From Pyxidicoccus sp. MSG2 (GTDB lineage Bacteria > Myxococcota > Myxococcia > Myxococcales > Myxococcaceae), in the NCBI RefSeq assembly GCF_026626705.1, contig NZ_JAPNKC010000001.1:1364001-1428000 (forward strand): a DNA stretch of 64,000 bases, given 5' to 3'. Positions 1-10,500 of this stretch are shown here, piece by piece. Each line of letters begins with the position of its first letter. The first letter of the stretch is position 1. The notes under the pieces were generated by a model. That model was given only the letters and a program-made list of their open reading frames with translations, did not search any database and was not told the origin of the DNA. A program made the translations under genes and the position numbers.

Positions 1-1
1 C

Positions 2-748
2 CGGTTGGACCTCGCGGTGCTGTCGCATCCGCACCCGGACCATGCGCTGGGCCTGGCCTCGGCGCTGACGCAGGTGCCCACCGAGAGGCTGTGGATGCCC
101 GCGGGAGACGGAGACGGGCCGCTGTCGCGGCAGGTGGTGGCCGCGGCGCGCGATGCACGCGTCGAGGAGGTGGAGGCCGGCCACCCATCGCTGCGCCTGG
201 GCGAGGCGACGGTGGAGGTGCTGGGGCCTCCCGGTCCCCTGGAGCGCGAGTTGCTGGAGGGCGTGAATGACCGGAGCGTGGTGCTGCGGGTGCGGCATGG
301 TGCCGTCACCGTGCTGCTCGCGGGTGACGTGGAGGAGGACGGTGAGGCCGCACTGCTCGAGCAGGTCGGCGAGGTGACGGTGATGAAGGCACCGCACCAT
401 GGCTCGCGGACCTCGTCCACGAAGGCCCTGCTCGCGAAGGCGCGGCCCCGGCATGTCGTCTTCTGCGTGGGACGGCGAAACCGCTACGGCTTCCCCCACC
501 CGGAGGTGGAGGCGCGCTACCAGGCCATGGGAAGTGAGTGCTGGCGGACAGACCTGGACGGAGCCGTCACCGTGGAGAGTGATGGGCAGGACGTCCGGCT
601 GCTCTCCTATCTGCCGCGCGAGCCTCCGCCGGAGGAGGCCCGGGTTGCCGTCGGGGAGGAGCATCAACACCCTTCGAGCGATGATTTCAGAGGACCTGGA
701 TCTCCAGCAGCTGACCGCCGAGCTGAAGCAGACGCTCGGCCCCGGTGA
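2..748 (+). CDS. comEC: ComEC/Rec2-like DNA uptake protein, C-terminal metallo-beta-lactamase domain (5' truncated by window)
   Basis: The gene starts before the window; the frame is open from base 2 to the TGA at 746-748. What remains is the metallo-beta-lactamase-like domain that closes ComEC/Rec2 competence channels, the inner-membrane pore that brings single-stranded DNA into the cell. Visible motifs, counted from the TTG at base 5: HPHPDH (residues 8-13, the metal-binding HxHxDH), GDVEEDG near 107, APHHGS near 129, and a late GRRNRYGFPHP segment. The membrane domain is outside the window, so a stand-alone hydrolase of the same fold cannot be excluded. The last 68 bases overlap the next reading frame. 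Family known, ComEC assignment inferred from motif set. Confidence 0.75.
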   Translation, partial: RLDLAVLSHPHPDHALGLASALTQVPTERLWMPAGDGDGPLSRQVVAAARDARVEEVEAGHPSLRLGEATVEVLGPPGPLERELLEGVNDRSVVLRVRHGAVTVLLAGDVEEDGEAALLEQVGEVTVMKAPHHGSRTSSTKALLAKARPRHVVFCVGRRNRYGFPHPEVEARYQAMGSECWRTDLDGAVTVESDGQDVRLLSYLPREPPPEEARVAVGEEHQHPSSDDFRGPGSPAADRRAEADARPR

Positions 749-935
749 GCCCGTCGGCTATCTGCGCGGCAAGGCGCTCATGAGGGACGTGCTCGTGCAC
801 ATGAAGGGCTTCTCGGAGCTCGAGGCCGAGGAGCTCGTCGACACGTTGGAGCTTCGCGGCTTCCTGCGCTTCCTGGGCGACCCGTCCGAGCGCTCGGTGG
901 CGGACGCCCACTGGGACATCACCCCGCACGCCTGA
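681..935 (+). CDS. Small conserved-looking hypothetical protein (84 aa)
   Basis: I do not recognise a family. The ATG at 681 gives an acidic, leucine-rich 84-residue protein that looks helical (ISEDLDLQQLTAELKQTL, then SELEAEELVDTLELRGFL). This start lies inside the end of the upstream ComEC-like gene in another frame, a 68-base overlap; a second in-frame ATG at 780 would remove the overlap and give about 51 residues. The clean run of amphipathic helices across 690-900 argues for real coding through the overlap. It probably shares a transcript with the upstream gene. Function unknown. Confidence 0.55.
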   Translation: MISEDLDLQQLTAELKQTLGPGEPVGYLRGKALMRDVLVHMKGFSELEAEELVDTLELRGFLRFLGDPSERSVADAHWDITPHA

Positions 936-950
936 GCGCGGGCACCTTCG

Positions 951-2150
951 CTACTGGAAGGTCAGCCAGCCGAAGCGCGGCAGCGCGTGGAAGTCACCCA
1001 CGTAGAGCGGTGAGAAGGCCTGCCCTTCCACCGTGCGCCGTCCGGGGTGCTCCAGCCGGTAGAGGTTGAAGCGCCAGCGGTCGCCCTTCTGCGGCGGCAC
1101 ATGGGGGACTTCCGCCAGGCGCGCGAAGGGAATCTGCATCTCCACCGACCAGCCCTGGTCCTTGTCGGACGGGTCATCCAGCGTGCCGCGCACCTTCACC
1201 GCCGTCTTCATGCCCGAGTCCCAGGTGCGGTCCATGCCCTGGCGGCGCGCGGGGAAGTAGGCGTCGAAGATGACGTTGTGCGGGGACACCTGCAGCTCGT
1301 TGTACGTGCGCCCGTCCGCGTTGGCGTCGAGGAAGATTTCCACCACCTCTTCCTCGTAGATGGAGTCATCACGGTTGCGCAGCGTGCCCCAGATGTCCGG
1401 GTCCTCGCTGTCGAAGGCCACGTACAGGTTGGCGTCGTCGTAGGCGAGGCGGGCCTCGGTGCGCAGCTGCACGGGACGCCCGTCGAAGCTGCCGCGCAGC
1501 ACCACGGGCCGGGCGTTCTTCCACGCGGCGTCGTCGAGCACCCCGTCGATGACGGGGGCCTTCGTCACGCGGCCGACGGTGTACTCGGGCAGCTCGGGAG
1601 CGGCGCCGCCGAGCTGCGGGCCCAGCATCCGCTGGGCGCCGTCCTGGGCACGGGCGTCGTCCACGGGCAGGCGCTCGTCGTCGCGCCAGAAGCCGAGCAT
1701 CACGCGCGCGGGCACGTTGGGCATGGGAATGGAGTGGACGTCCTCGATGACCTTGCCCACGGGCCACGACGCGAGCGGCGCGGCGCCGCCCTGCACCTCG
1801 TGGTCGGCGTTGAAGAGCATGCCCCCGCTGGCGGTGTCCACCACGTGGACGAAGAAGCCGAAGCCCTTCGGCGGCGGGCGCGTGGCCTGGAAGTAGTGGG
1901 CGAGGCGCACCTGCTCGCCGGGCGCGGCGTTCTCCGGCGTCACCTTCGAGCCCAGGTACACCACCGTGCCTCCGGCGAACGTCGCGCCGCTGCGGAAGGT
2001 GAGGTCCGACGGCGCGGTGTCCAGCGCACGCGCCTGGGTGGGCGCGGGCAGGCGCTGCGCGCGCTGGGGCGGACCGGCCTGCTCGTCGCGGCAGGCGGCG
2101 AGGCACGTGAGCGTCAGGAGCGGGACGAGGACTGTGGGCGAGAAGCGCAT
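951..2150 (-). CDS. Lipoprotein with C-terminal CBM9/DOMON-like sugar-binding domain
   Basis: 399 residues from an ATG at 2150. A lipoprotein signal is clear: hydrophobic segment ending LTCLAAC, so Cys19 would be lipidated. The first half (to about 195) is an unrecognised beta-rich domain. The second half starts VTKAPVIDGVLDDAAW and continues with DDANLYVAFDSEDPDIW and YEEEVVEIFLDANADG, which is the signature layout of the carbohydrate-binding family 9-like fold (a beta sandwich found in secreted polysaccharide-binding proteins). It likely sits on the cell surface or outer membrane and binds a glycan or haem-like ligand; the ligand cannot be read from sequence. Convergent with the small gene ending at 935, divergent from the DUF2071 gene. 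Confidence 0.8.
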   Translation of the reverse strand: MRFSPTVLVPLLTLTCLAACRDEQAGPPQRAQRLPAPTQARALDTAPSDLTFRSGATFAGGTVVYLGSKVTPENAAPGEQVRLAHYFQATRPPPKGFGFFVHVVDTASGGMLFNADHEVQGGAAPLASWPVGKVIEDVHSIPMPNVPARVMLGFWRDDERLPVDDARAQDGAQRMLGPQLGGAAPELPEYTVGRVTKAPVIDGVLDDAAWKNARPVVLRGSFDGRPVQLRTEARLAYDDANLYVAFDSEDPDIWGTLRNRDDSIYEEEVVEIFLDANADGRTYNELQVSPHNVIFDAYFPARRQGMDRTWDSGMKTAVKVRGTLDDPSDKDQGWSVEMQIPFARLAEVPHVPPQKGDRWRFNLYRLEHPGRRTVEGQAFSPLYVGDFHALPRFGWLTFQ

Positions 2151-2304
2151 CGGGGCCAGGCATCCTAGCGGGCTTCACGGAGGTTGGGGCGGACCGCCGC
2201 GGGGCCAGGACGGAACAGCCCGGGCATTGCGTCCCATCAGCCCCGGACGCGGGTGCCTCCGGGCAGGTTGGACGGGCGGACGCGGCGCGCGCTACGACAG
2301 GTGC

Positions 2305-3075
2305 ATGCGCCCCTTCCTGACGGCCACGTGGCGGTATCTCGTCATGCTCAACTACGAGGTGGACCCGGAGATGCTCCGGCCTCTCGTGCCTCATGGGACG
2401 GAGCTGGACACGTGGCAGGGCAAGGCCTTCGCCAGCATGGTGGGCTTCCGCTTCCTGGACACGCGCGTGCGCGGCCTGGCCGTGCCGTTCCACCAGAACT
2501 TCGACGAGGTCAACCTGCGCTACTACGTGCGCCACCGGGGCCCCGAGGGCTGGCGGCGCGGCGTGGCGTTCGTGAAGGAAATCGTCCCACGGCTCGCCAT
2601 CGCCACGGTGGCACGCGTCCTCTACAACGAGCCGTACGTCGCGCTGCCCATGCGCCACACGGTGGAGATGCGGGACGCGGAGCAGGGCACGCCGGGCCGG
2701 CTGGAATACGCATGGAAGGCCGGTGGACGCTGGCAACACCTGTCGGCGCGGACGCGCGGCGCGCCCCAGGCCAGCGCGCCGGGCTCGGAGGAGGAGTTCA
2801 TCACCGAGCACTACTGGGGCTACACGCCACAGCGGGACGGCGGCTGCGCCGAGTACCGCGTGGAGCACCCGCGCTGGTCCGTGTGGCAGGCGGACGGAAC
2901 GGAGCTGGATTGCGACGTCCGCGGGCTGTACGGCGCGCGTTTCGAGCCGTTCCTGCGCGGGAAGCCGAGCTCGGCCTTCGTGGCGGATGGCTCGGAGGTA
3001 TCCGTGTACCCGGGCACGCGGCTGCCGGCCGGAGCTCCGGGTGCGGTGGCCACCGGTGTCGACCACGCGGCGTGA
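2305..3075 (+). CDS. YqjF/DUF2071 family protein
   Basis: 256 residues from the ATG at 2305. The start MRPFLTATWRYLVMLNYEVD followed by PLVPHGTELDTWQGKAF and SMVGFRFLDTRVRG is typical of the YqjF-like DUF2071 family, soluble proteins of about 230-260 residues with no settled biochemical role; acetoacetate-decarboxylase-like folds have been proposed. The conserved block NLRYYVRH and the late segment YRVEHPRWSVW also fit. No signal peptide or membrane span. The in-frame extension upstream to 1966 has no plausible initiation context and lies over the neighbouring gene, so it was rejected. Family assignment is firm; function is unknown. Confidence 0.8.
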   Translation: MRPFLTATWRYLVMLNYEVDPEMLRPLVPHGTELDTWQGKAFASMVGFRFLDTRVRGLAVPFHQNFDEVNLRYYVRHRGPEGWRRGVAFVKEIVPRLAIATVARVLYNEPYVALPMRHTVEMRDAEQGTPGRLEYAWKAGGRWQHLSARTRGAPQASAPGSEEEFITEHYWGYTPQRDGGCAEYRVEHPRWSVWQADGTELDCDVRGLYGARFEPFLRGKPSSAFVADGSEVSVYPGTRLPAGAPGAVATGVDHAA

Positions 3076-3215
3076 GCCCTGCCTTCCCGGGTGACTCGGG
3101 CTGACGGCCATCCCGGGGCATGGACGGCCTTCGCCGGGCGTGGACGCCCCCGTCGGGCAACCGCGCGGAACCCGAGGGCCTCACGCCGGCCCGGCCGTTG
3201 CTCCAACGCCGGGCC

Positions 3216-4112
3216 ATGCGCTTCGAATTCGAGCACCTGGGCACCACCACGCCGTTCGAGCTGTCCGAGGGACAGCACCTGCTGGGCGGCGGCTCCGAGG
3301 ACCACATCCGGCTGGACGGACTGCCCCCGAGGCTGCTGACCCTGCGCATCGAAGCGCAGCGGCTCATGGTGGAGGCGGCGCGCACGTTCTCCGTGAATGG
3401 CGTCCTCGCCCCTCCCGGCGTTTCCCGGCTGGTGATGCCCGGAGAGGTGCTCGGCCTGCCGGAGGAGATGTGCCTGCGGGTTCTCCGGGAGAATGTGGCG
3501 GAGCGCGGCGTGGGCACCGTGGCCGTGCTCAAGGGCCTGCTCACCGGCGCGGAGGAACCGGGCCCTTCCCGCGCGGCCACCCTCACCTGCCTCACGGGCC
3601 TGGACGTGGGCCGCACGCATGCGCTCGCGGAGGCGCGCACGGAGCTGGGCCGGGGCAGCGAAGTGACGCTCCGCCTGCGCGACCGCGCCGTGTCCCGGAC
3701 CCATGCGCGCATTCTTCACGGAGAGGTGGGCTTCACGCTGGAGGACCTGGACAGCCCCAACGGGGTCTTCATCAACGGCCAGCGCGTCCAGGGACGCGCC
3801 CCGCTGGCGGATGGAGACGTCATCGAGCTGGGTCGTTCGCTGCTGCGCTTCCAGGCGCCCGTGGAGGAGCCGCCGCCTCCACCGGCTCCACCGCCAGAGG
3901 CCGTCCCGGCCCCCGTGGAGCAGGCGCCTGGAGAAGCCCCGGCTCCAGCCACTGCAACGACTCCCGAGGTGCAAGCGCCCCCGGGTACGGATGGGGTTGC
4001 AGCAAGTCCACCGCCGAGGAAGGCCCGAGGCGAGTGGTGGCTCATCGGGCTCGGCGCCCTCGCGGCACTCGCCGGGCTCGTCGTCACCTACGCGCTGGCG
4101 GGCAGTGGCTGA
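3216..4112 (+). CDS. Double-FHA membrane-anchored protein
   Basis: 298 residues from the ATG at 3216. A canonical forkhead-associated domain spans about 125-215, with GRGSEVTLRLRDRAVSRTHA and the DSPNGVFINGQRV signature, so phosphothreonine recognition is intact (Arg/Ser/His and Asn-Gly present). The first 100 residues look like a second, degenerate FHA fold: GGGSEDHIRLDG aligns with the GRxxxxDI strand but the SxxH motif is gone. A proline/alanine-rich linker (about 220-265) leads to one C-terminal membrane helix (WWLIGLGALAALAGLVVTYA). The FHA module therefore faces the cytoplasm at the membrane, suited to docking a phosphorylated partner of Ser/Thr kinases such as those at 48-59 kb; that pairing is inference. 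Confidence 0.85.
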   Translation: MRFEFEHLGTTTPFELSEGQHLLGGGSEDHIRLDGLPPRLLTLRIEAQRLMVEAARTFSVNGVLAPPGVSRLVMPGEVLGLPEEMCLRVLRENVAERGVGTVAVLKGLLTGAEEPGPSRAATLTCLTGLDVGRTHALAEARTELGRGSEVTLRLRDRAVSRTHARILHGEVGFTLEDLDSPNGVFINGQRVQGRAPLADGDVIELGRSLLRFQAPVEEPPPPPAPPPEAVPAPVEQAPGEAPAPATATTPEVQAPPGTDGVAASPPPRKARGEWWLIGLGALAALAGLVVTYALAGSG

Positions 4113-4175
4113 GGAGCCGCGACACTCGCACGGCGCGCATCGTCACCTTCACGCCAACCCGAAGCGAGGAAGCGC

Positions 4176-4601
4176 TCACGTCGGCGCCAGGCCGGCGCGC
4201 TCCACGAGAATCCGGGCGAGCCGCTGGTGGTGCTGGAAGAAGCTGGTGAAGTGGACGAAGCCCCACTGGCCACGGATGGCGTAGACCGTCACCGGGCCGG
4301 GCAACACGTCCAGCTTGCGGATGTCCGAGAACGAGAAATGCCGGGTGCGAACCATGCCCCGGTAGGTGATGCCCCCCGAGTCCACGACGATGCGTGTGCG
4401 CGCGTAGTAGGTGAGCGAGACACCGAAGAAGAGGACGAAGAACCCCGCTGAGAGGAAGGTCTTCAGCGGTACCTCGTCGAAACGGAACAGGTACAGCAGC
4501 ACCCCCACCCAGAGTAGCCCCGCCACGGCCATCGAGGCCGCCAGCACCCTGCGGGGTCTGAAGACCTGCCCTCGGTCCACATCCGCGTCGCGCCCGGTCA
4601 T
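4176..4601 (-). CDS. Small membrane protein with bacterial PH-like domain
   Basis: 141 residues. Two adjacent membrane helices (about 20-40 and 48-66, LAASMAVAGLLWVGVLLYLF and FLSAGFFVLFFGVSL) are followed by a beta-rich cytoplasmic segment: RIVVDSGGITYRGMVRTRHF, FSDIRKLDVLPG. This layout is that of bacterial PH-like (bPH) membrane proteins. The Shine-Dalgarno-like GGAGG lies only one base before the ATG at 4601, too close for normal use, so the start is uncertain, although no better in-frame start precedes the first helix. Convergent with the FHA gene. Role unknown. Confidence 0.65.
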   Translation of the reverse strand: MTGRDADVDRGQVFRPRRVLAASMAVAGLLWVGVLLYLFRFDEVPLKTFLSAGFFVLFFGVSLTYYARTRIVVDSGGITYRGMVRTRHFSFSDIRKLDVLPGPVTVYAIRGQWGFVHFTSFFQHHQRLARILVERAGLAPT

Positions 4602-4664
4602 ACCTCCAAATTAATGCTTGGAGCTGACACGGTCCACCTGCCCCCCTGCTCCCCTGGCGGGCGG

Positions 4665-6059
4665 TCAACGCAGCTTCGCGGCCTTCTGTCGGGATTCCTC
4701 CTGGAGCTGCGACCGCACGTCGGTTGCGGACGAGGCCGCATAACGCTCATAGAGGCCCCGCGCCTCCGCGTTGCGCCCCAGCGCCCGGTACGACTCGGCC
4801 AGCCCGTACAGCGGCGAGGCCGCGCCGGGCTCCAATTCCAACGCGTACTGGTAGTCCGCCGCCGCCTCCGCATAGCGCCGCAGACCGATGTTCGCGCTGC
4901 CGCGCGCGGTGTAGGCGACCGCCAGCATCGGCTCCAGTTGGATGGCCTGCGTGAGGCTGGTCAGCGCGCCGCCGTAGTCGCGAGTGCCGATGCGCTGCAC
5001 GCCCTGCTCGTACGCGCGGCGGGCCTGCGCTCGCGTCGTGTCCGACACCGGCCCGGAGCCCGGGGGCTGACCGGCCGCCTGGGGTGAAGCCCCCGCTTGC
5101 GCCATCTTCGCCCGCGCCCGGACCACGTTGTCCTGCGCGCTCTGGCGGATGGCGGCGTCCTGGGTGAGCTTCGCCGCGCGCTCCCACTTCTCCACCGCCT
5201 GCCCGTAGTAGCCGAGCACCGCCATCGCATTGCCCAGCTTGAAGAGGGCCTCCACATGGCCGGCGTCCGCGTGCGTCGCGTCCACGAAGGCGAAGGCCGC
5301 CTCGCGGTAGCGGCGCTCCTTCATCAGCGCATCCCCGTCCCGGATGCGCGCGGCCGCGAGCGCCGGGTTCGGCGTGCGCTCCGGCGCGACCACCGGGGCG
5401 GCAGCACTGGCGGGCCGGGACTCCGGGAACGGCGCCGGCATCTCCACCGCTGGAGTCGCGGCAGCGGACTGCGTGGAGGTGGAGGCAGCGGCCGGTACCG
5501 CCGCGGCGGCGGGCACCGGCTCCGCGCCCATGGCCGCGAGGTACTCACGGGCCTTGCGCACCCAGACCTGCTCGCCCGGGCGCTTCTCCCGCGCGATGTA
5601 CGCCTGGTACGCGGCAACCGCCTTGTCCTTCTGGCCGAGCTGCCGGTAGCTCTCGCCGAGCCCGTAGTAGCCGTCCGCGTCGTTCGGCTCGAGCTGCGTG
5701 TAGCGCTCGTACGCCTGGGCCGCGGTGGCGGCGTCGCCCGCCTTGCGCGCGGCATAGCCCAGGTTGAAGAACGCCATCTTGAGGCCGGGGTCCGCCTGCG
5801 TGGCCTCGCGGAAGCGGGCGATGGCGTCGGCCACCTGGCCCTTGCGGAAGAGCACGCTGCCCAGCCCGTTGAGCGCCGCGGCGTACCCGGGCGTGGCGGC
5901 CAGGGCCTCGCGGTAGGCCGCGCTCGCCTCGTCCATCCTGCCGGCCGACAGCGCCGCCTCACCGCGCTCGAACGCGGCGCGCGCCGGAGCGGAGGGCTCC
6001 GCGGCGCCCAGCAGCAACGTCGCGGACATGGCGATGACGAACCTGCGAACGACAACCAT
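4665..6059 (-). CDS. Secreted/periplasmic TPR-repeat protein
   Basis: 464 residues with an N-terminal signal sequence (FVIAMSATLLLGAAEPSAPA). Tetratricopeptide repeats form three blocks. Block one is about 25-165 (ALNGLGSVLFRKGQVADAIA, then AFFNLGYAARKAGDAATAAQ, then GYYGLGESYRQLGQKDKAVA). A Pro/Ala/Thr-rich linker follows to about 215. Block two covers 220-295, and block three about 340-450 (AYTARGSANIGLRRYAEAAA). TPRs are protein-interaction scaffolds, so an assembly or tethering role in the envelope is likely; no catalytic motif is present. Its start faces the purA terminator region with the 32-bp-period repeat. A conserved partner is not identifiable from context. Confidence 0.8.
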   Translation of the reverse strand: MVVVRRFVIAMSATLLLGAAEPSAPARAAFERGEAALSAGRMDEASAAYREALAATPGYAAALNGLGSVLFRKGQVADAIARFREATQADPGLKMAFFNLGYAARKAGDAATAAQAYERYTQLEPNDADGYYGLGESYRQLGQKDKAVAAYQAYIAREKRPGEQVWVRKAREYLAAMGAEPVPAAAAVPAAASTSTQSAAATPAVEMPAPFPESRPASAAAPVVAPERTPNPALAAARIRDGDALMKERRYREAAFAFVDATHADAGHVEALFKLGNAMAVLGYYGQAVEKWERAAKLTQDAAIRQSAQDNVVRARAKMAQAGASPQAAGQPPGSGPVSDTTRAQARRAYEQGVQRIGTRDYGGALTSLTQAIQLEPMLAVAYTARGSANIGLRRYAEAAADYQYALELEPGAASPLYGLAESYRALGRNAEARGLYERYAASSATDVRSQLQEESRQKAAKLR

Positions 6060-6103
6060 GACGGCCCCCTGGGGTGACGACCCGGATGCCGTAGCAGAAA
6101 CCC

Positions 6104-6157
6104 CGGGCCCGTGTCAGCCCACCTCAGTCAGGAGACGGGCCCGTGCCAGCCCACCTC
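6104..6157. repeat. Tandem 22-bp direct repeat, period 32
   Basis: Bases 6104-6125 and 6136-6157 are the same 22-mer (beginning CGGGCCCGTG and ending CCCACCTC) except for one base (T at 6114, C at 6146). They lie between the end of purA and the start of the TPR gene. Two copies of a binding site or a slippage product are equally possible. Confidence 0.7.
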
Positions 6158-6188
6158 GGGCGGGGCCCGCCAGGACCCCGCCCCGAGG

Positions 6189-6189
<1 letters not shown>
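6153..6189 (-). terminator. Strong hairpin at the purA stop codon
   Basis: ACCTCGGGCGGGG at 6153-6165 pairs with CCCCGCCCCGAGGT at 6176-6189 with one bulged C. The stem begins on the first base of the purA stop codon (read on the minus strand). There is no downstream U tract, so a factor-dependent or mRNA-stabilising hairpin is possible instead of a classical intrinsic terminator. Confidence 0.5.
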
Positions 6190-7511
<1,322 letters not shown>

Positions 7512-10500
7512 TTAGCACGCGCCGGGGGCCGGGTGACAGTGTTCCGAGAAGCCACAATGCAGGGCCTGGCAGGCCGCCCTCTCCCGCCCGGGCCAGTCGC
7601 CCCGGACCTCCCCCCGGGCCAGCGCCTGGACGGCCCCCGCCAGCCGCCTGGTGGCCGCCTCCAGCCCCTTCGCTCCGGACAGCCACTCCGGCTCCGGGCG
7701 CGGCTCCCCCAGGAAGACCACCCCCACCCGCACCGGCACCCCTTCACGCACCATCCGCCGGGCGACGAGGTCCAGCGCCGCCAGCTCATGCGTGTAGGCC
7801 GCCGCGCCCACCGGGTGTCGCCCGCCGGACTTGAGGGACAGCACCACCGCCTCGCCCTCGGGTGACTCCCAGAGGATGTCCAACTCACCCTCCAGGGCAG
7901 CCCCGCCCTCCAGCGCGAGGTGGAAGGGCAGGCTCCGGTGGACGGACTGCGCGGGTGACGCCGCCATGCGCCGGGCCAGGTCCGTGCCGAGGAAGCGCTC
8001 CACCGCGCCCAGCACACCCTCCATGCCCTCGTCGTGCGGGAGCGCGCCCGCATCCCGCAGCAGTGCTTCCAGGTGGGCACGCCGCTCGGCGGGCTCCGCG
8101 TCCGGTGCCGCGGCGAGCCGCAGGTCCACGCTTCGCAGCAGGCGCAGCGTCAGCCCCTCCGGGCTCTCGGCGGGCAGCCACCCGTCGGGCTCCACCAGCG
8201 GCGGAGCGCCCCGGGGAGCGACCTCCCAGGGCCAGGTCGCGCCGCGAAGGCCCAGCCGGTGCAGGTAGTGGAAGCGCCGGGGACAGGCGAGGAAGTCCTG
8301 CACCGCGCCCACGGAGGCCACCGCCGTGCTCGAGGACTCGCCGTCCTCCGCGAGCCCACCGCGCACCCGCAGCAGCGCGGCCTCCACGCGGGCCCCGGCG
8401 CGCGCCATCTCCTCCGGGCCCGGCGGCTCGGGGTCCGCGGGCGGCGGGAGCGAGTCGACGTTCAAATCGTCCACCAACCCGCGCAGCTCCGCATCGACGT
8501 CCAGGCGCGCGTCGATGAGATGCCACCACGAGTCCTTGCCTCCGCGCGGCTCCGCACCGCCCGACAGCACCAGCATGTCCCGGGCGCGGGTGAGGGCCAC
8601 GTAGAGGAGGCGGCGGTACTCGGCGTCCTCGCGCGCCTTCAGCTCCGCCCGCACCGCGTCGAAGCGCGTGGAGGTGTAGTCGTCCAGCGAGTCCGGCACC
8701 CACGGGCGCAGGGAGATGCCGTGCGAGCGCTCGAAGTGCGCGCGGGCGCTGGTGGTGCGCCGCCGGCCGCCGAGCGCTGGCACCACGACGATGGGCCACT
8801 CCAGGCCCTTGGCGCGGTGGATGGTGAGCAGCTGCACCGCGCGCGGGTCTCCCGCGTCCAGCAGGTCCGCCTGGGCCTCGGTGGGGTCGTTCTCCGCCAG
8901 CATGCGCAGCTCGCGCGCGAAGGCCACGCACCCACCCGTGCCGCGCTCGTCCCGCCGCGACGCCAGCGCCAGCAGCTTCTCCACGTTGGCGCTCGCCTGC
9001 TCCGCGTAGGGCGAGCCTGCCAGCGCCTCGCGGTAGCCCGTCACGTCCAGCGCGGACAGCAGCAGCTCCCGCACGCCCAGCCTGTCCCGCTCGCGCCGCA
9101 GCGAGGGCAGCGCGCCCAGGAAGCGCTCCAGCCGCAGCCGCTCGCGCTCGGGGATGGACTCCAGCACCTTCGGGTCCGTCAGCCCCGTGGACGCCAGCGA
9201 CAGGGGCTGGTCCCCCGCGAGAAGGAACAGCGACGCGTCCGACAGGCCCACCAGCGGAGAGCGCAGCACCGCCGCGAAGCCGAGCGAGTCCTCCGCGTCC
9301 GCCAGCAACGCCAGCAGCGAGGCCAGGTCCAGCACCTCCTGTGCGCCGTAGAAGCCCCGGCCTCGCAGCACCCGGTGCGGCACCCCGTGGCGGATGAGCG
9401 CCTGCCGGTACACCTCCAGGTGCGTGAAGGTCCGGAAGAGCATGGCCACGTCGCCACCGCGCGCCGGGCGCAGCCCCTCGCCGTCCTCGCGCTCCACGGT
9501 GGCCGGTGCGCCGGGCGCCAGCAGACACCGCAGCCGCCGGGCCACCGAGTCCGCGTCCAGCCAGCGCAGGTCCGCCGCCGTGTCCGCCTCCTCCAGTTGC
9601 AGCCGCTCCACCACCGGTGCCTCGGTGAGCGACGGGCGCACCGCGGACAGGTCGTCCTCCCCGGGGACGTAGACCACCTCGAAGGGGCGCGGCTCCTGCG
9701 CGTCGGCGGCGACGAGCACGCCCGCGAACGTCCTGTTGAAGAAGGACAGGAGCCCCGGCACGGAGCGGCGGTTGTGCTGGAGGAAGCCGCGCGTGCCGCC
9801 CTCGTCCTCAATCTTCTTCGCCAGCACGGAGAAGACGGAGACGTCCGCGCCGCGGAACTCGTAGATGGACTGCTTGCGGTCTCCCACCGCGCAGAGGAAG
9901 GCCGGCTCCAGCGGCAGCGCCGTCACCAGGTCCGCGTCCTTCACCAGCTCGCGCGGCCCGCCGTCGCGCTGCTCCGCGAGCAGCAACACCAATTCCAACT
10001 GGAGGCGGTTGGTGTCCTGGAACTCGTCCACCAGCAGCGCGCCGATGCGCTCCTGCACCTGGCGGCGGAACTCCGGGAAGTCTCGCAGCAAGTCACGGGA
10101 CTTCACGAGCAACGAGGTGAAGTCGAACACGTTGCGCCGGGACAGCTCCGTGTCGTGGCGCTCCTCCACCTGCGTCAGCAGCGCACGGAAGGTGGCCTCG
10201 AAAGGAGCGGTGCGCCACGCGGCCCAGGCGTCGTCGATGCGCGGAACGGAGCCATCGCTCTTGCCGAAGATGCGCCAGTACACCTCGCGGATGGGGGCCG
10301 CCGCGCCCTTGCTCAGTCGCGCGTGGTTGCGGCCATCCGCCTTGAAGCAGGCCCGCATCCACGGGAAGCGCTCGCCCGTGCCGAAGTTCTCCGCCGTCAT
10401 CCCGTTGAGTGCGCGCTCCAGCCCGCCGAGCAGCCGGCTCCACTCGCCCTTCGTGTCCAACCCCCGCGCCTCGGAGCAGAGCTGGAGGCACTTCTTGATC

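Noticed and set aside
7885-9528. 547-residue minus-strand frame and many other long frames opposite or across real genes
   Set aside because: High GC gives long open frames in all six phases. These are Arg/Ala/Gly-rich, lack any motif and lie over the helicase-nuclease genes with full motif sets.
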